Source: Streptomyces sp. sk2.1 (GTDB lineage Bacteria > Actinomycetota > Actinomycetes > Streptomycetales > Streptomycetaceae). Taken from it: a DNA stretch of 34,376 nucleotides. Under the pieces are notes generated by a model. That model saw nothing but the letters and a program-made list of their open reading frames with translations. It searched no databases and was not told where the DNA came from. Shown here one piece after another: positions 7,399 to 15,340 of the stretch. Made by a program: the position numbers and the translations under genes. Numbering within the stretch: the first letter of the stretch is position 1; the number at the start of each line of letters is the position of its first letter. The stretch is taken from contig NZ_RDBO01000086.1 in the NCBI RefSeq assembly GCF_008120935.1, positions 119,365-153,740 of the forward strand, in the 5' to 3' direction.

Positions 7399-7779
7399 GT
7401 GAAACGAACCGTCAAACGGTCGGTCTTATCCGCGCTGACGACCTTGGGGGCGGCAATCTCGTTGACCCTCGTCACTTCGCCGCAGGCCCACGCGATCGAC
7501 ATGGTGGAGTGCGGACCGAGTGATTTCCTCACAGTGAATTGGCACATCGAGTACGGGGGCTCCTGGTCCACCGAGAAGTCCTGCTTCGCCAATGCCGGTG
7601 AGTTCGACATGGACGTGATGGGGACCGAGTGGCTCGACAGCATCTCGACCGGTAACAACCGTGTCCAGTGGTGGGGGGACGGGCGCTGGCAGCCCGACAC
7701 TCCCATCGGCAAGAACACCGTCTACACCTTCCCGAACCATCCTGGCGGGGTCGCGCTGGACTGGATCAGGATCCTCTGA
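7399..7779 (+). CDS. secreted beta/gamma-crystallin-fold protein, SKLP (Streptomyces killer toxin-like) type
   Basis: A 126-residue precursor with a classic Sec signal peptide: basic VKRTVKRS, hydrophobic core, cleavage after AHA (residue 32). The mature part of about 94 residues has two cysteines (C38, C62) placed to form a disulfide, and motifs recalled from the SKLP/beta-gamma-crystallin family of small secreted Streptomyces proteins: CFANAG, then DSISTGNNRVQWW, then FPNHPGG before a terminal WIRIL. The prototype SKLP was described as yeast killer toxin-like; activity of this protein is not known. The start is GTG 7399 with GAGGGGG about 7 nt upstream; the frame is open further upstream, but only this start gives a proper signal peptide. 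It is monocistronic, with no gene for about 900 bp downstream. Confidence 0.82.
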   Translation: MKRTVKRSVLSALTTLGAAISLTLVTSPQAHAIDMVECGPSDFLTVNWHIEYGGSWSTEKSCFANAGEFDMDVMGTEWLDSISTGNNRVQWWGDGRWQPDTPIGKNTVYTFPNHPGGVALDWIRIL

Positions 7780-8679
7780 GTCGTAGGTGCTCCCGGGGCG
7801 GCGATCGTGTCCGATCGCCGCCCCGCGCCGCTGCCGCGGTCCGAGCCGGGCGCATGCGCACCGGCCGGAGGGGTCGGGAGCCGGCGGTCCTGCTCTTTGC
7901 GGCGGGGCACGGCACCGGACGTACGGGTTCACCGAACCGTCCGGGTTCTCCCTCGGCCCGGACCGGGACTGCAGTATCGCCGTCCCGTCGCCCGGGAAGC
8001 AGACCATGGCCCCCTGCCGGTCCTTCTCCAGACTTTGCCGTGTCTCATGGGACGCATGCGCGGCGCCGCCGCTTTCGTCGACAAGGCCACTGCCGCATCC
8101 ATCCATCAGTGTGACGGTGCGTGACACGAACAGACCTGTCAGGAGTCTGTCCGGCGATGCGATGCGGGTTGCCTTTGTCCGGTGCTTGTGAGCCTCGGAT
8201 CTCGTATGAACATCGGCCGCGTGACAGCATTCTTCGGCACGATTCCCGTTGCGACGGGCGACGATTTCGGTCAAACGATCGCGTCGGCATCCGTTCGGGG
8301 GTGACTGTGCGGTTATGCGGGAGCGTGCCGGCTTTTGGCGTGATGATCGTCTGCGGCGCGGGATGGTTCGGCTGATGAACCGGTGGATCCGCATCGCGCT
8401 GCCGACTCATGTTCGTCCCTGAATCCGGGAAACCACAGGCGTAGTCCACAGGCACAGATGCACCTGCTCGTCCACGTGTCGACTGCCGGGCACCCGGCGG
8501 TGCTCAGCGCCGCAGGGTGCTTGTCGAAGGGGCGGCGCCTGTTTGCGGGGACCTTGCCGACCGGACGTACCTGCCGAGCCCGGTGGATGGGCCCGGCCGG
8601 TCGGGCGTGGGCCGGGGACGCACGGTGCCGCTGTCCCTCTTGGGACCGGGGCGCTCTCACCCACCGCAGAGGAGCACGG
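7780..8679. other. 900-bp intergenic region before the urease operon
   Basis: No intact gene was recognised. On the minus strand at about 7912-8020 roughly 35 codons (around DRQGAMVCFPGDG and QSRSGPRENPDG) show the very high third-position GC of real Streptomyces coding sequence. It lacks a plausible start and soon loses the bias, so it is most likely a decayed gene fragment. The promoter of the urease operon should lie in the last 200 bp; no clear boxes could be assigned. Confidence 0.45.
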
Positions 8680-9066
8680 ATGCACCTGATTCCCTCAGAG
8701 CAGGAGAAGCTGCTGCTGAGCGTGGCCGGGATGCTGGCCAGCTACCGCAAGGAGCGCGGCATCAAGCTGAACTACCCCGAGGCGGTGGCGTACATCAGTT
8801 GTTGGGTCATCGAGGAAGCGCGGGCGGGGAACTACACAGTCGACCAGATGATGAGCGACGCGGACGTTCCTCTGGAGCAGCGGAAGGGGGACACCCCGGG
8901 CCGGGGCGAGAGCGTCCTGACGACCGACGACGTCATGGAGGGCGTGCCCGAGATGCTCGACATCCTCCAGGTCGAGGCGACCTTCCCCGACGGGCGCAAG
9001 CTCGTCACTCTCTACGACCCGATCCGCGCGCCGAAGGCCGCCCCGCTGCCCGCTCCCATCCGCTGA
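8680..9066 (+). CDS. ureA: urease gamma subunit (UreA), extended
   Basis: A 128-residue UreA, the smallest urease structural subunit, which forms the UreABC trimer with UreB and UreC. Canonical segments are present: MHLIPSEQEKLLL at the start, then IKLNYPEAVAYIS, VLTTDDVMEGVPEM and QVEATFPDGRKLVT. UreA is normally about 100 residues. Here there are roughly 15 extra residues between MMS and VLTTDD (about 60-78, charged, containing PLEQRKGD) and a Pro/Ala-rich C-terminal tail after YDPI (RAPKAAPLPAPIR). ATG 8680 has GAGGAG just upstream, and the long open frame before it is not coding. It is the first gene of the operon, 11 bp ahead of ureB. Confidence 0.93.
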   Translation: MHLIPSEQEKLLLSVAGMLASYRKERGIKLNYPEAVAYISCWVIEEARAGNYTVDQMMSDADVPLEQRKGDTPGRGESVLTTDDVMEGVPEMLDILQVEATFPDGRKLVTLYDPIRAPKAAPLPAPIR

Positions 9067-9077
9067 GGTCGAATCCC

Positions 9078-9680
9078 ATGCCCTACTTTCAGCCTCTGCC
9101 GCCGAAGCCCCAGGTGACCACGCCGGTCGTGTGTCCGAGCATTTGCCTCTGCCGTCCCGCGGACGACCCCTGCCAGAAGCCGGACCCCGTACCGCCCTCC
9201 GCCTTGGACCCGAGCAGGTCCCACGACTTCTCCCGGTACGAGGTGGGCGGAGTGTGGGTCAGGGATCCGGACGCGGTGCATGTGCTCAACTCACAGGGTG
9301 ACAAGGCCGTCATCTATGTGGTCAATGTGGGTGACCGCGACATCCAGATCGGTTCGCACTTCCATCTGGCCGACGTCAACGAGGACCTGCTGTTCTTCAC
9401 CGACACGGACACCGCCATCGAGGCGGAGGCCGTTCTGACCGATCCTCAGCGCCTGCGGTCCGAGCAGATCGCTGCGGCCCGTGAGCTGGCCCACGACCGG
9501 TCGAAGACGCCGGGGAAGGCCCCTTGGGGATATCGCCTGGACATCGCTCCGGGGGACTCCATGCGGTTCAGCCCCGAGAACGCGCCCAGCGAGGCGATCG
9601 AGGTCGTGCCGATCGGCGGACTGCGCCGCGTTCCGGGCCTGCGGAAGGACAAGCCGGCCGACGACGTCGCTCTCGGCTGA
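9078..9680 (+). CDS. ureB: urease beta subunit (UreB), about double normal length
   Basis: A 200-residue protein whose core is UreB, a subunit normally of about 100-105 residues. The core reads VVNVGDRDIQIGSHFHLADVN (about 81-101), resumes at GYRLDIAPGDSMRFSP (151-166) and ends with VVPIGGLRRVPGL. Two segments are extra. The N-terminal extension (about 1-56) carries cysteines at 19, 23, 25 and 32 in a C-x3-C-x-C-x6-C pattern plus many prolines. An insert of about 40 residues (108-149) follows LLFF and is largely helical in appearance (SEQIAAARELAHD). The start ATG 9078 has only a weak upstream GAGG. It sits between ureA and ureC. The extra parts may alter oligomer contacts or bind metal; this is inference. 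Confidence 0.88.
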   Translation: MPYFQPLPPKPQVTTPVVCPSICLCRPADDPCQKPDPVPPSALDPSRSHDFSRYEVGGVWVRDPDAVHVLNSQGDKAVIYVVNVGDRDIQIGSHFHLADVNEDLLFFTDTDTAIEAEAVLTDPQRLRSEQIAAARELAHDRSKTPGKAPWGYRLDIAPGDSMRFSPENAPSEAIEVVPIGGLRRVPGLRKDKPADDVALG

Positions 9681-9713
9681 CCGGGACTTCGTACATCCAG
9701 CTGGAGGAATGCA

Positions 9714-11588
9714 ATGGCGAACATCACCCGCGAGCAGTACGCGAAGTCCTACGGTCCGACCGTGGGCGACCAGGTACGCCTGGGCGACACCAACCTCTGG
9801 ATCGAGGTCACCGAGGACCTGACGTTCGGGGGCGACGAGGCGATCTTCGGCGGTGGGAAGACCATCCGCGAGTCGATGCTCCAGGGGACGACCACGAGCG
9901 CGGAGGGCGCCCCCGACACCGTGATCACCAACGTGATCATTCTGGATGTCGGACCCGCGCTGGAGCGGGGGAACACCCATTCCATCGTGCGTGCCGACGT
10001 CGGGATCAAGGGCGGCAAGGTCGTCGCTGTCGGCAAGGCCGGGAACAGAGACGTCATGGACGGAGTCACCCAGGGCCTGGAGATCGGCCCTTCCACGGAC
10101 GTGATCTCCGGCGAAGGCAAGATCCTCACCGCGGGTGCGGTCGACACCCACGTGCACTACATCTCCCCCTCGGCTGTCATGGAAGCGCTGTCCACCGGGA
10201 CCACCACGCTGATCGGCGGCGGCGTGGGGCCTTCCGAAGGCTCCAAGGCGACCACCGTGACGCCCGGCCCGCAGCACCTGGTGAACCTGCACCGGAGCTT
10301 CGACGACCTGCCGGTCAACGTGATGCTGCTGGGCAAGGGAAACACCGTCAGCAAGGACGGCCTGGACGAGCAGGCGCTCGCGGGGGCCGGCGGCTACAAG
10401 ATCCACGAGGACTGGGGGGCCACCCCGGCCGCACTGGACGCCGCGCTGAAGGCCGGGGAGGAGTGGGGTCTGCAGGTCACCCTGCACGCCGACTCCCTGA
10501 ACGAGTCCGGCTTCGTCGAGACCACCCTGGACGCCGTCGACGGGCGCGGAGTCCATGTCTTCCACGCCGAGGGCGCCGGCGGCGGTCACGCTCCCGACAT
10601 CCTGAAGGTGGCTGCCGAGCGGAACGTCCTGCCCGCCTCCACGAACCCGACGCTCCCGTACACCGCGAACACGGTCGCCGAGCACATCGACATGCTGGCC
10701 TCCGCACACCATCTCGATCTCAGCAACAAGAACGACCAGGCGTTCGCCGACTCCCGGATCCGCTCGACGACCATGTTCGCCGAGGACGTGCTGCACGACA
10801 TGGGTGCCATGTCCATCACCTCCTCCGACGCGCAGGCCATGGGCCGTATCGGGGAGGTCGTGACGCGTACCTGGCAGGTCGCCCATGTCATGAAGGAGTG
10901 GAGCCATCTGACCTTCAAGGACGCCAACTTCTTCTACGGGGCCGACCGGGGGCGGGGAGACAACGCCCGTGCGCTGCGGTACGTGGCCAAGTACACCATC
11001 AACCCCGCCCTCGCCCACGGCATCGACGATTACGTCGGCTCGGTGCAGACGGGCAAGCTGGCCGATCTCGTACTGTGGGACCCGCGATTCTTCGCCGTAC
11101 GGCCGGAGGTGGTGATCAAGGCCGGTGCCATGGTCGTCGGCAACCTCGGTGATCCCAACGGTTCGGTGTCGACCCCGCAGCCGACCCTCCTGCGCCCCGC
11201 GATGGCCGACGCGATCGCCTGCCGGCTGTCGTACTCGTTCGTCTCCGAGAAGGTTCTCAACCCTCCTGCCGGTACGGACCCGTACGGCGGGGTGCGGGGC
11301 ACGGGCGTGTTCAAGGGCTCGTTGCAGGACACGCTCGGTCTGCGGCGTGAGCTGCGGGGCGCCAAGCCCGTCAAGGACGTCGGGAAGGCGGACATGGTCT
11401 TCAACGACGGGCTGTTCGGCATCGACATCGACCCGGCCACGTTCAAGATCGCAGTGGAGATCCCGGGAGTCGCCCCGTCGGAAGGGCATGCCCTCACCAG
11501 GCACAAGAGCCGAAACGGTTTCTGGTATCTCGACCAGCCGAAACCGCCGAAGAGCCTGCCGCTCACCCAGCGATACCTGCTGTTCTGA
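9714..11588 (+). CDS. ureC: urease alpha (catalytic) subunit (UreC), with insertions
   Basis: A 624-residue nickel amidohydrolase that hydrolyses urea to ammonia and carbamate. All nickel ligands are present with a uniform +12 offset from Klebsiella numbering: H146 and H148 (DTHVH), carbamylated K229 (GYKIHEDWG), H258, H284 (FHAEGAGGGHAPD) and D372 (SSDAQAMGR); H231 and H332 are also present. The mobile-flap cysteine (C319 in Klebsiella) is replaced by A331 in ASAHHLD; Klebsiella mutants at this site keep activity. Family members are usually about 570 residues. Here extra residues occur at about 79-90 (after IILDV) and in the C-terminal domain (about 520-615, PPAGTDPYGG and TRHKSRNGFWY). The C-terminus LTQRYLLF is canonical. 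ATG 9714 is preceded by TGGAGG. The structural genes are followed by the maturation genes ureF, ureG and ureD. Confidence 0.95.
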   Translation: MANITREQYAKSYGPTVGDQVRLGDTNLWIEVTEDLTFGGDEAIFGGGKTIRESMLQGTTTSAEGAPDTVITNVIILDVGPALERGNTHSIVRADVGIKGGKVVAVGKAGNRDVMDGVTQGLEIGPSTDVISGEGKILTAGAVDTHVHYISPSAVMEALSTGTTTLIGGGVGPSEGSKATTVTPGPQHLVNLHRSFDDLPVNVMLLGKGNTVSKDGLDEQALAGAGGYKIHEDWGATPAALDAALKAGEEWGLQVTLHADSLNESGFVETTLDAVDGRGVHVFHAEGAGGGHAPDILKVAAERNVLPASTNPTLPYTANTVAEHIDMLASAHHLDLSNKNDQAFADSRIRSTTMFAEDVLHDMGAMSITSSDAQAMGRIGEVVTRTWQVAHVMKEWSHLTFKDANFFYGADRGRGDNARALRYVAKYTINPALAHGIDDYVGSVQTGKLADLVLWDPRFFAVRPEVVIKAGAMVVGNLGDPNGSVSTPQPTLLRPAMADAIACRLSYSFVSEKVLNPPAGTDPYGGVRGTGVFKGSLQDTLGLRRELRGAKPVKDVGKADMVFNDGLFGIDIDPATFKIAVEIPGVAPSEGHALTRHKSRNGFWYLDQPKPPKSLPLTQRYLLF

Positions 11589-11596
11589 GGAGCCCG

Positions 11597-12250
11597 GTGA
11601 GCACTTCTCCGCTCCTGCTCGCCCTGCTGGGCGATGCCCGGCTCCCCTCCGGGGGGCATACGCAGTCCGCCGGTCTGGAGCCGGCGCTGCGGGCCGGTAC
11701 GACACCCGCCGAGGTGCCCGCGTACCTGCGCTCGCGTCTTCGCACCGTCACCCGTGTGGAGGCGGGAACCGCCGTCGTCGCGCGTGCGGTCGCGGCGAAC
11801 GGCGGTGACCTCGCGGAGGTCGAGGCCGCCTGGGCCGCCCGGACCCCCAGCCCGGCGCTGCGGACGAACGGACGGCGGCTGGGGCGCGGGTACCTACGGG
11901 TCCTGCAAGGGCTCTGGCCCGGCCCCGTCGATGCCCGCGCACGCACCTGGTCACGCCCCGTCGTTCTCGGTCTGCTCGCGCACCGCGCCGGAATGGACCC
12001 GGCCGACGTGGCCCGTCTCGTCGGGTACGACGACGCCCAGACCGTGACAGCGGCACTCCTCAAGCTCGAACCGCAGGACCCGCTGCTCATCACCGCATGG
12101 GTGAACGAACTCCTGCCCGACATCGACGAGATGGCCGACGGGGTCGCCCCTCTCCGCCTCCCGGAACAGATTCCCGCCCACGGCGCTCCCCTGATCGAGC
12201 GCTGGGCCGAGACCCACGACGCCACCACAGAGAGGCTCTTCAGTGCCTGA
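11597..12250 (+). CDS. ureF: urease accessory protein UreF
   Basis: A 217-residue, mostly helical nickel-metallochaperone component. UreF bridges UreD and the GTPase UreG in the complex that delivers Ni to apo-urease and is thought to act as a fidelity checkpoint. Family features visible are the early LLALLGDARLPSGGHTQSAGLE (compare the common DSxFPTGxFxHSxGLE motif) and conserved helices through to LIERWAETHDATTERLF. GTG 11597 lies 8 nt after the ureC stop with AGGAG directly upstream. Its end overlaps the ureG start by 8 nt, indicating coupled translation. Confidence 0.88.
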   Translation: MSTSPLLLALLGDARLPSGGHTQSAGLEPALRAGTTPAEVPAYLRSRLRTVTRVEAGTAVVARAVAANGGDLAEVEAAWAARTPSPALRTNGRRLGRGYLRVLQGLWPGPVDARARTWSRPVVLGLLAHRAGMDPADVARLVGYDDAQTVTAALLKLEPQDPLLITAWVNELLPDIDEMADGVAPLRLPEQIPAHGAPLIERWAETHDATTERLFSA

Positions 12251-13001
12251 GAACGCCACCGCCCCCGCCCGTGCCATGCGCCTGGGCGTAGCCGGCCCCG
12301 TCGGCACCGGGAAGAGTTCGCTCATCGCGACGTTGTGCCGGGCGCTCTCCGGCGAACTGCGCCTGGGCGTCATCACGAACGACATCTACACCGACGAGGA
12401 CGCACGCTTCCTCAGGAGCGCCGGAGTGCTGGATCCCGAACGCATCCGCCCGGTGGAGACGGGCGCATGCCCCCACACCGCGATCCGTGACGACGTGACG
12501 GCCAATCTGCTGGCGGCCGAGGATCTGGAGGCCGACTTCGGCCCCCTGGATCTCGTCATCATCGAGTCCGGCGGCGACAACCTCACCGCCACCTTCTCCC
12601 CCGCCCTGGTGGACGCCCAGGTGTTCGTCCTGGACGTCGCCGGCGGCGGTGACGTCGTGCGGAAGGGCGGTCCCGGCATCGCCCGCGCCGACCTGCTCGT
12701 GATCAACAAGACCGACCTGGGCGAGCATGTGGGCGTGGACGTCGAGCGCATGACGCGCGAGGGGCTCGAAGCCCGGCAGGGCGCTCCGGTGGTCGCGCTG
12801 TCCCGGCACGACGAGGCGTCCGTCCGGCTGCTCACCGGCTGGGTCCGCGACACCCTCGCCCACTACCGCACCGGCGAGCACACCCCGGTCGACCCCGGTC
12901 CCATGGCGCCGCACTTCCACGCCGGTCAGGACGGTGAGGAACCCCACCCGCACGCCCACACGCACGGCCAGGATCCGACGCATGCAGGGCAGAGCGCGTG
13001 A
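12243..13001 (+). CDS. ureG: urease accessory GTPase UreG with C-terminal His-rich tail
   Basis: A 252-residue SIMIBI-class GTPase that supplies energy and nickel for urease activation. Motifs: P-loop GPVGTGKSS (18-26), the Ni-binding CPH motif (C76-P77-H78 in ETGACPHTAIRDD), IIESGGDN, and NKTDL for guanine recognition. Unusually, the last 29 residues carry seven histidines (HFH, HPHAHTH, THAG). Many UreG proteins have a His-rich N-terminus instead, and no separate nickel chaperone ureE is present in this operon, so the tail may store or hand over nickel. GTG 12243 overlaps ureF by 8 nt, and the stop overlaps the ureD GTG (GTGA). Confidence 0.93.
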   Translation: MPENATAPARAMRLGVAGPVGTGKSSLIATLCRALSGELRLGVITNDIYTDEDARFLRSAGVLDPERIRPVETGACPHTAIRDDVTANLLAAEDLEADFGPLDLVIIESGGDNLTATFSPALVDAQVFVLDVAGGGDVVRKGGPGIARADLLVINKTDLGEHVGVDVERMTREGLEARQGAPVVALSRHDEASVRLLTGWVRDTLAHYRTGEHTPVDPGPMAPHFHAGQDGEEPHPHAHTHGQDPTHAGQSA

Positions 13002-13855
13002 CCGGACCGACCCGCCTGGGCGTCGTGCGCACGGGGAGCCGCAGCCGCGTCCACCACACGACCGGGCATCTGACGGTGCGGACCATGGAGCAGGACGCCT
13101 ACGGCGCCCGGGTGGGCCTGCTCGCCACCCAGGCGCTGCTGCTGTCCGGCGACGACGTCCGCATCGAGGTGGACGTCGCTCCCGGCGCCTGGCTCGACAT
13201 CGTGGAAACAACCGGCACCGTGGCATACGAGGGTGACGCGCCGTCATCGTGGGCGATTGACGCCACGGTGGGCGACGAAGCGGTCCTGACCTGGGCGGGC
13301 AAGCCCTTCGTGGTCTCGGACGGGATCGCCACCCACCGCGACACCCGGATCCGGCTGCACGGCACCGGCAGGATCCTGATGCAGGAGAAGATCGTCCTGG
13401 GACGTGCCGGCCAGACCGGCGGGGATCTCACCACGTCCCTGAACGCGACGGACGACACCGGGCCGCTGCAGGTGGAACACCTCGACCTGACCAGGCAGGC
13501 CCGTTGCATGCCGGGCGTCCTCGGGAGCCTTCGCTCCATGGACACCGTCACCGCCCTGGGATGGTCGCCCGAACCGCCCGGCAGGCCGGCAACCGGCACC
13601 ACCGGGCCCGGCGAGACGTACTTCCGTCTGGACCGGGCCGGGGCCGTACTGCGCTGGATGGGAATCGGCCGGTTCCGTGACCGGCTGTGCGACCCCGCCT
13701 TCGCTGCCTGGTGCGAGGAGGCCATACGCGGCCACCGGTACCGGGGCCGGCTTGCTGCACGACGCCCGAGCCCCACGGAAACAGCCGGGCGAAGGGCTGT
13801 GCCGACGCCGGCCGGCTTCCCGTCGTCGTCACCAGCAGCACCAGCAGGCCCGTGA
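12998..13855 (+). CDS. ureD: urease accessory protein UreD (UreH)
   Basis: A 285-residue UreD scaffold protein that docks on apo-urease and receives UreF/UreG. Recognisable family stretches are AYGARVGLLATQALLLSGDDVRIEVDV, TWAGKPFVVSDG, RTRIRLHG-like GTGRILMQEKIVLGR, and LRWMGIGRFRDR. The last 35 or so residues (Ser/Pro/Ala rich) are probably unstructured. The GTG start at 12998 overlaps the ureG stop by 4 nt, so ureF, ureG and ureD are all translationally coupled. It is the last gene of the urease operon. Confidence 0.87.
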   Translation: MTGPTRLGVVRTGSRSRVHHTTGHLTVRTMEQDAYGARVGLLATQALLLSGDDVRIEVDVAPGAWLDIVETTGTVAYEGDAPSSWAIDATVGDEAVLTWAGKPFVVSDGIATHRDTRIRLHGTGRILMQEKIVLGRAGQTGGDLTTSLNATDDTGPLQVEHLDLTRQARCMPGVLGSLRSMDTVTALGWSPEPPGRPATGTTGPGETYFRLDRAGAVLRWMGIGRFRDRLCDPAFAAWCEEAIRGHRYRGRLAARRPSPTETAGRRAVPTPAGFPSSSPAAPAGP

Positions 13856-14248
13856 ACCTGCCCTCGGCCGACGGCGGGAACCAGGAGTGGGCCCGCAGGC
13901 CCGTGCTGATCGACCCTCCGCGCGGGTGATCACTCCTGCCCGTCCGGATCGTGCAGCAGCCGCAGGCCGCCGAGCATCTCGGGAAGCGGGCCACGACGAG
14001 CAGACCGATTGCTCCTGGACCAGGAGGTCGGAGCACAGGTGCCGTTCCGACGTCTTCGGGTCTCAGGCCGGTGCGGACGCGACGCGTCCGGACGGGGTGA
14101 CGCCACTGGCCCGGTGCGCGGCGGCACGTGCGCCCCGGGGCGGGGCAGGTCCGGTACGGGGCGTCCGCACGGGGTCGGTGTCCTTCGGGCGCGGGTGGGT
14201 GCGCTCCCCTGCCGGACCGGCGTCCGGGGCGGGCGGTAGCGTGGGGCC
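13856..14248. other. intergenic region after the urease operon
   Basis: 393 bp without a gene that I can support. The last 15 codons of a minus-strand frame ending at 13930 (MLGGLRLLHDPDGQE) show good codon bias but have no coherent upstream part, suggesting a gene remnant. No clear terminator hairpin for the urease operon was found here. Confidence 0.4.
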
Positions 14249-14683
14249 ATGACGATCGAGCGTGCCGCCCGCCGTGTTTCCGTCACCGCCCTGACCGCGC
14301 TCGCCGGGGCCCATGTCGCGTGGGGGCTCGGTTCGACGTGGCCGCTGCCCGACCGGGAGACCTTCTCGGACGTGGTGGCCGGGCGGCAGGAGCCGCCCGG
14401 TCCGGTGCCGTGTTTCGCGGTGGCGGGAGCGCTGGGGACCGCGGCGCTGCTCGTCGCGGGCCGGCCCCGGCGGCGCCCGGCACTGTCCAGGATCGGTTCG
14501 GCCGGTGTCGCGGGAGTGCTCGCCGTGCGCGGTGCGGCCGGGCTCGCGGGGCGTACCGAGCTGCTGTCCCCGGGGGCGGGGGGCTCGCCGCGCTTCCGGC
14601 GCCTCGACCGGATCGTCTACGCGCCGTTGTGCCTCGCGCTCGCTGCCTCGACCGCGGTGGCCACCGCCCGCCGCGACCGATAG
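14249..14683 (+). CDS. DUF3995 family small integral membrane protein
   Basis: A 144-residue protein with about four predicted hydrophobic helices: VTALTALAGAHVAWGLGS (about 11-28), CFAVAGALGTAALLVAG, the central SAGVAGVLAVRGAAGLAG, and the last APLCLALAASTAVATA. The early HVAWGLG and the RGAAGLAGR-x-E-LL pattern near the third helix followed by RFRRLDRIVYAPLCL are typical of DUF3995. Function is unknown. ATG 14249 follows GTGGGG. It is a single gene that converges with the NUDIX hydrolase at 14736-15179. Confidence 0.78.
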   Translation: MTIERAARRVSVTALTALAGAHVAWGLGSTWPLPDRETFSDVVAGRQEPPGPVPCFAVAGALGTAALLVAGRPRRRPALSRIGSAGVAGVLAVRGAAGLAGRTELLSPGAGGSPRFRRLDRIVYAPLCLALAASTAVATARRDR

Positions 14684-14735
14684 GCGGTGTGCCGCGATTC
14701 CGTACGCCTCCGGCCGCTCCCGCGCCCGGCCCTTC

Positions 14736-15179
14736 TTACGCCCCTTGAGCCCCTTGCGCCCCGATCATGCCCAGTGCGTCGATCGCCGCGGGCGACAACC
14801 GCGGCCGTGCCAGGTCCGCCAACGGCAGCCAGGCGACGGCGGAGGTGGAGTCGTCGGCCTTGGTGACCGCGAGCGCGCCGGGTGCGAGCTCGACCCGGTA
14901 GAAGAGCCCCACGAGGTGCCAGTGCACTCCGAGCCGGTGGGCGGTGTAGGACCGGGCGTCCACCAGCCGGGCCTCCCGCAGTTCGAGGCCGGTCTCCTCG
15001 TACAGCTCACGTGCCAGCGTCTGCTCCGGTTGCTCGCCCGGGTCGATCCCGCCACCCGGCAGGTGCCACAGCCCGGGCAGGAACACCGGTGAGCTGTCCG
15101 AGAGTTGTGTCAACAGCAGCCGGTCCTCCGTGACGGCCACCGCATAGGCCGAGACGCGTGACCGTATGTCATTTCCCAT
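14736..15179 (-). CDS. NUDIX hydrolase
   Basis: A 147-residue NUDIX enzyme that hydrolyses a nucleoside diphosphate linked to another moiety. The complete Nudix box G-x5-E-x7-R-E-U-x-E-E-x-G-U is present at residues 43-65 (within GGGIDPGEQPEQTLARELYE), and FLPGLWHLPGG precedes it. The substrate cannot be read from the sequence; an ADP-ribose, NAD or damaged-nucleotide role is possible. ATG 15179 is chosen; an in-frame start 45 nt upstream is less likely because the domain begins immediately after this Met. The C-terminus ends in the repeated GAQGAQGA. It is divergent from the phosphotransferase gene at 15341. Confidence 0.88.
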   Translation of the reverse strand: MGNDIRSRVSAYAVAVTEDRLLLTQLSDSSPVFLPGLWHLPGGGIDPGEQPEQTLARELYEETGLELREARLVDARSYTAHRLGVHWHLVGLFYRVELAPGALAVTKADDSTSAVAWLPLADLARPRLSPAAIDALGMIGAQGAQGA

Positions 15180-15340
15180 GTGTACTCCCCCAGGACGCAA
15201 CGCCCGGCTCCGGCCGGGCCGCACGGAACAACCTATCGATCACGAACCGGGGCCGGACAGGGCACTGGCCGGGTCCGTGCCCGTACGGCGGCTCCCGCGC
15301 CCCGACCACAACAGCCGAACCGGACGAAGGAGAGATCCCC

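Noticed and set aside
9291..11705. 804-codon open frame on the minus strand antisense to ureC
   Set aside because: It is a shadow of ureC: the plus strand encodes all urease catalytic motifs with an uninterrupted UreC alignment. Long antisense frames are normal in DNA of this GC content.
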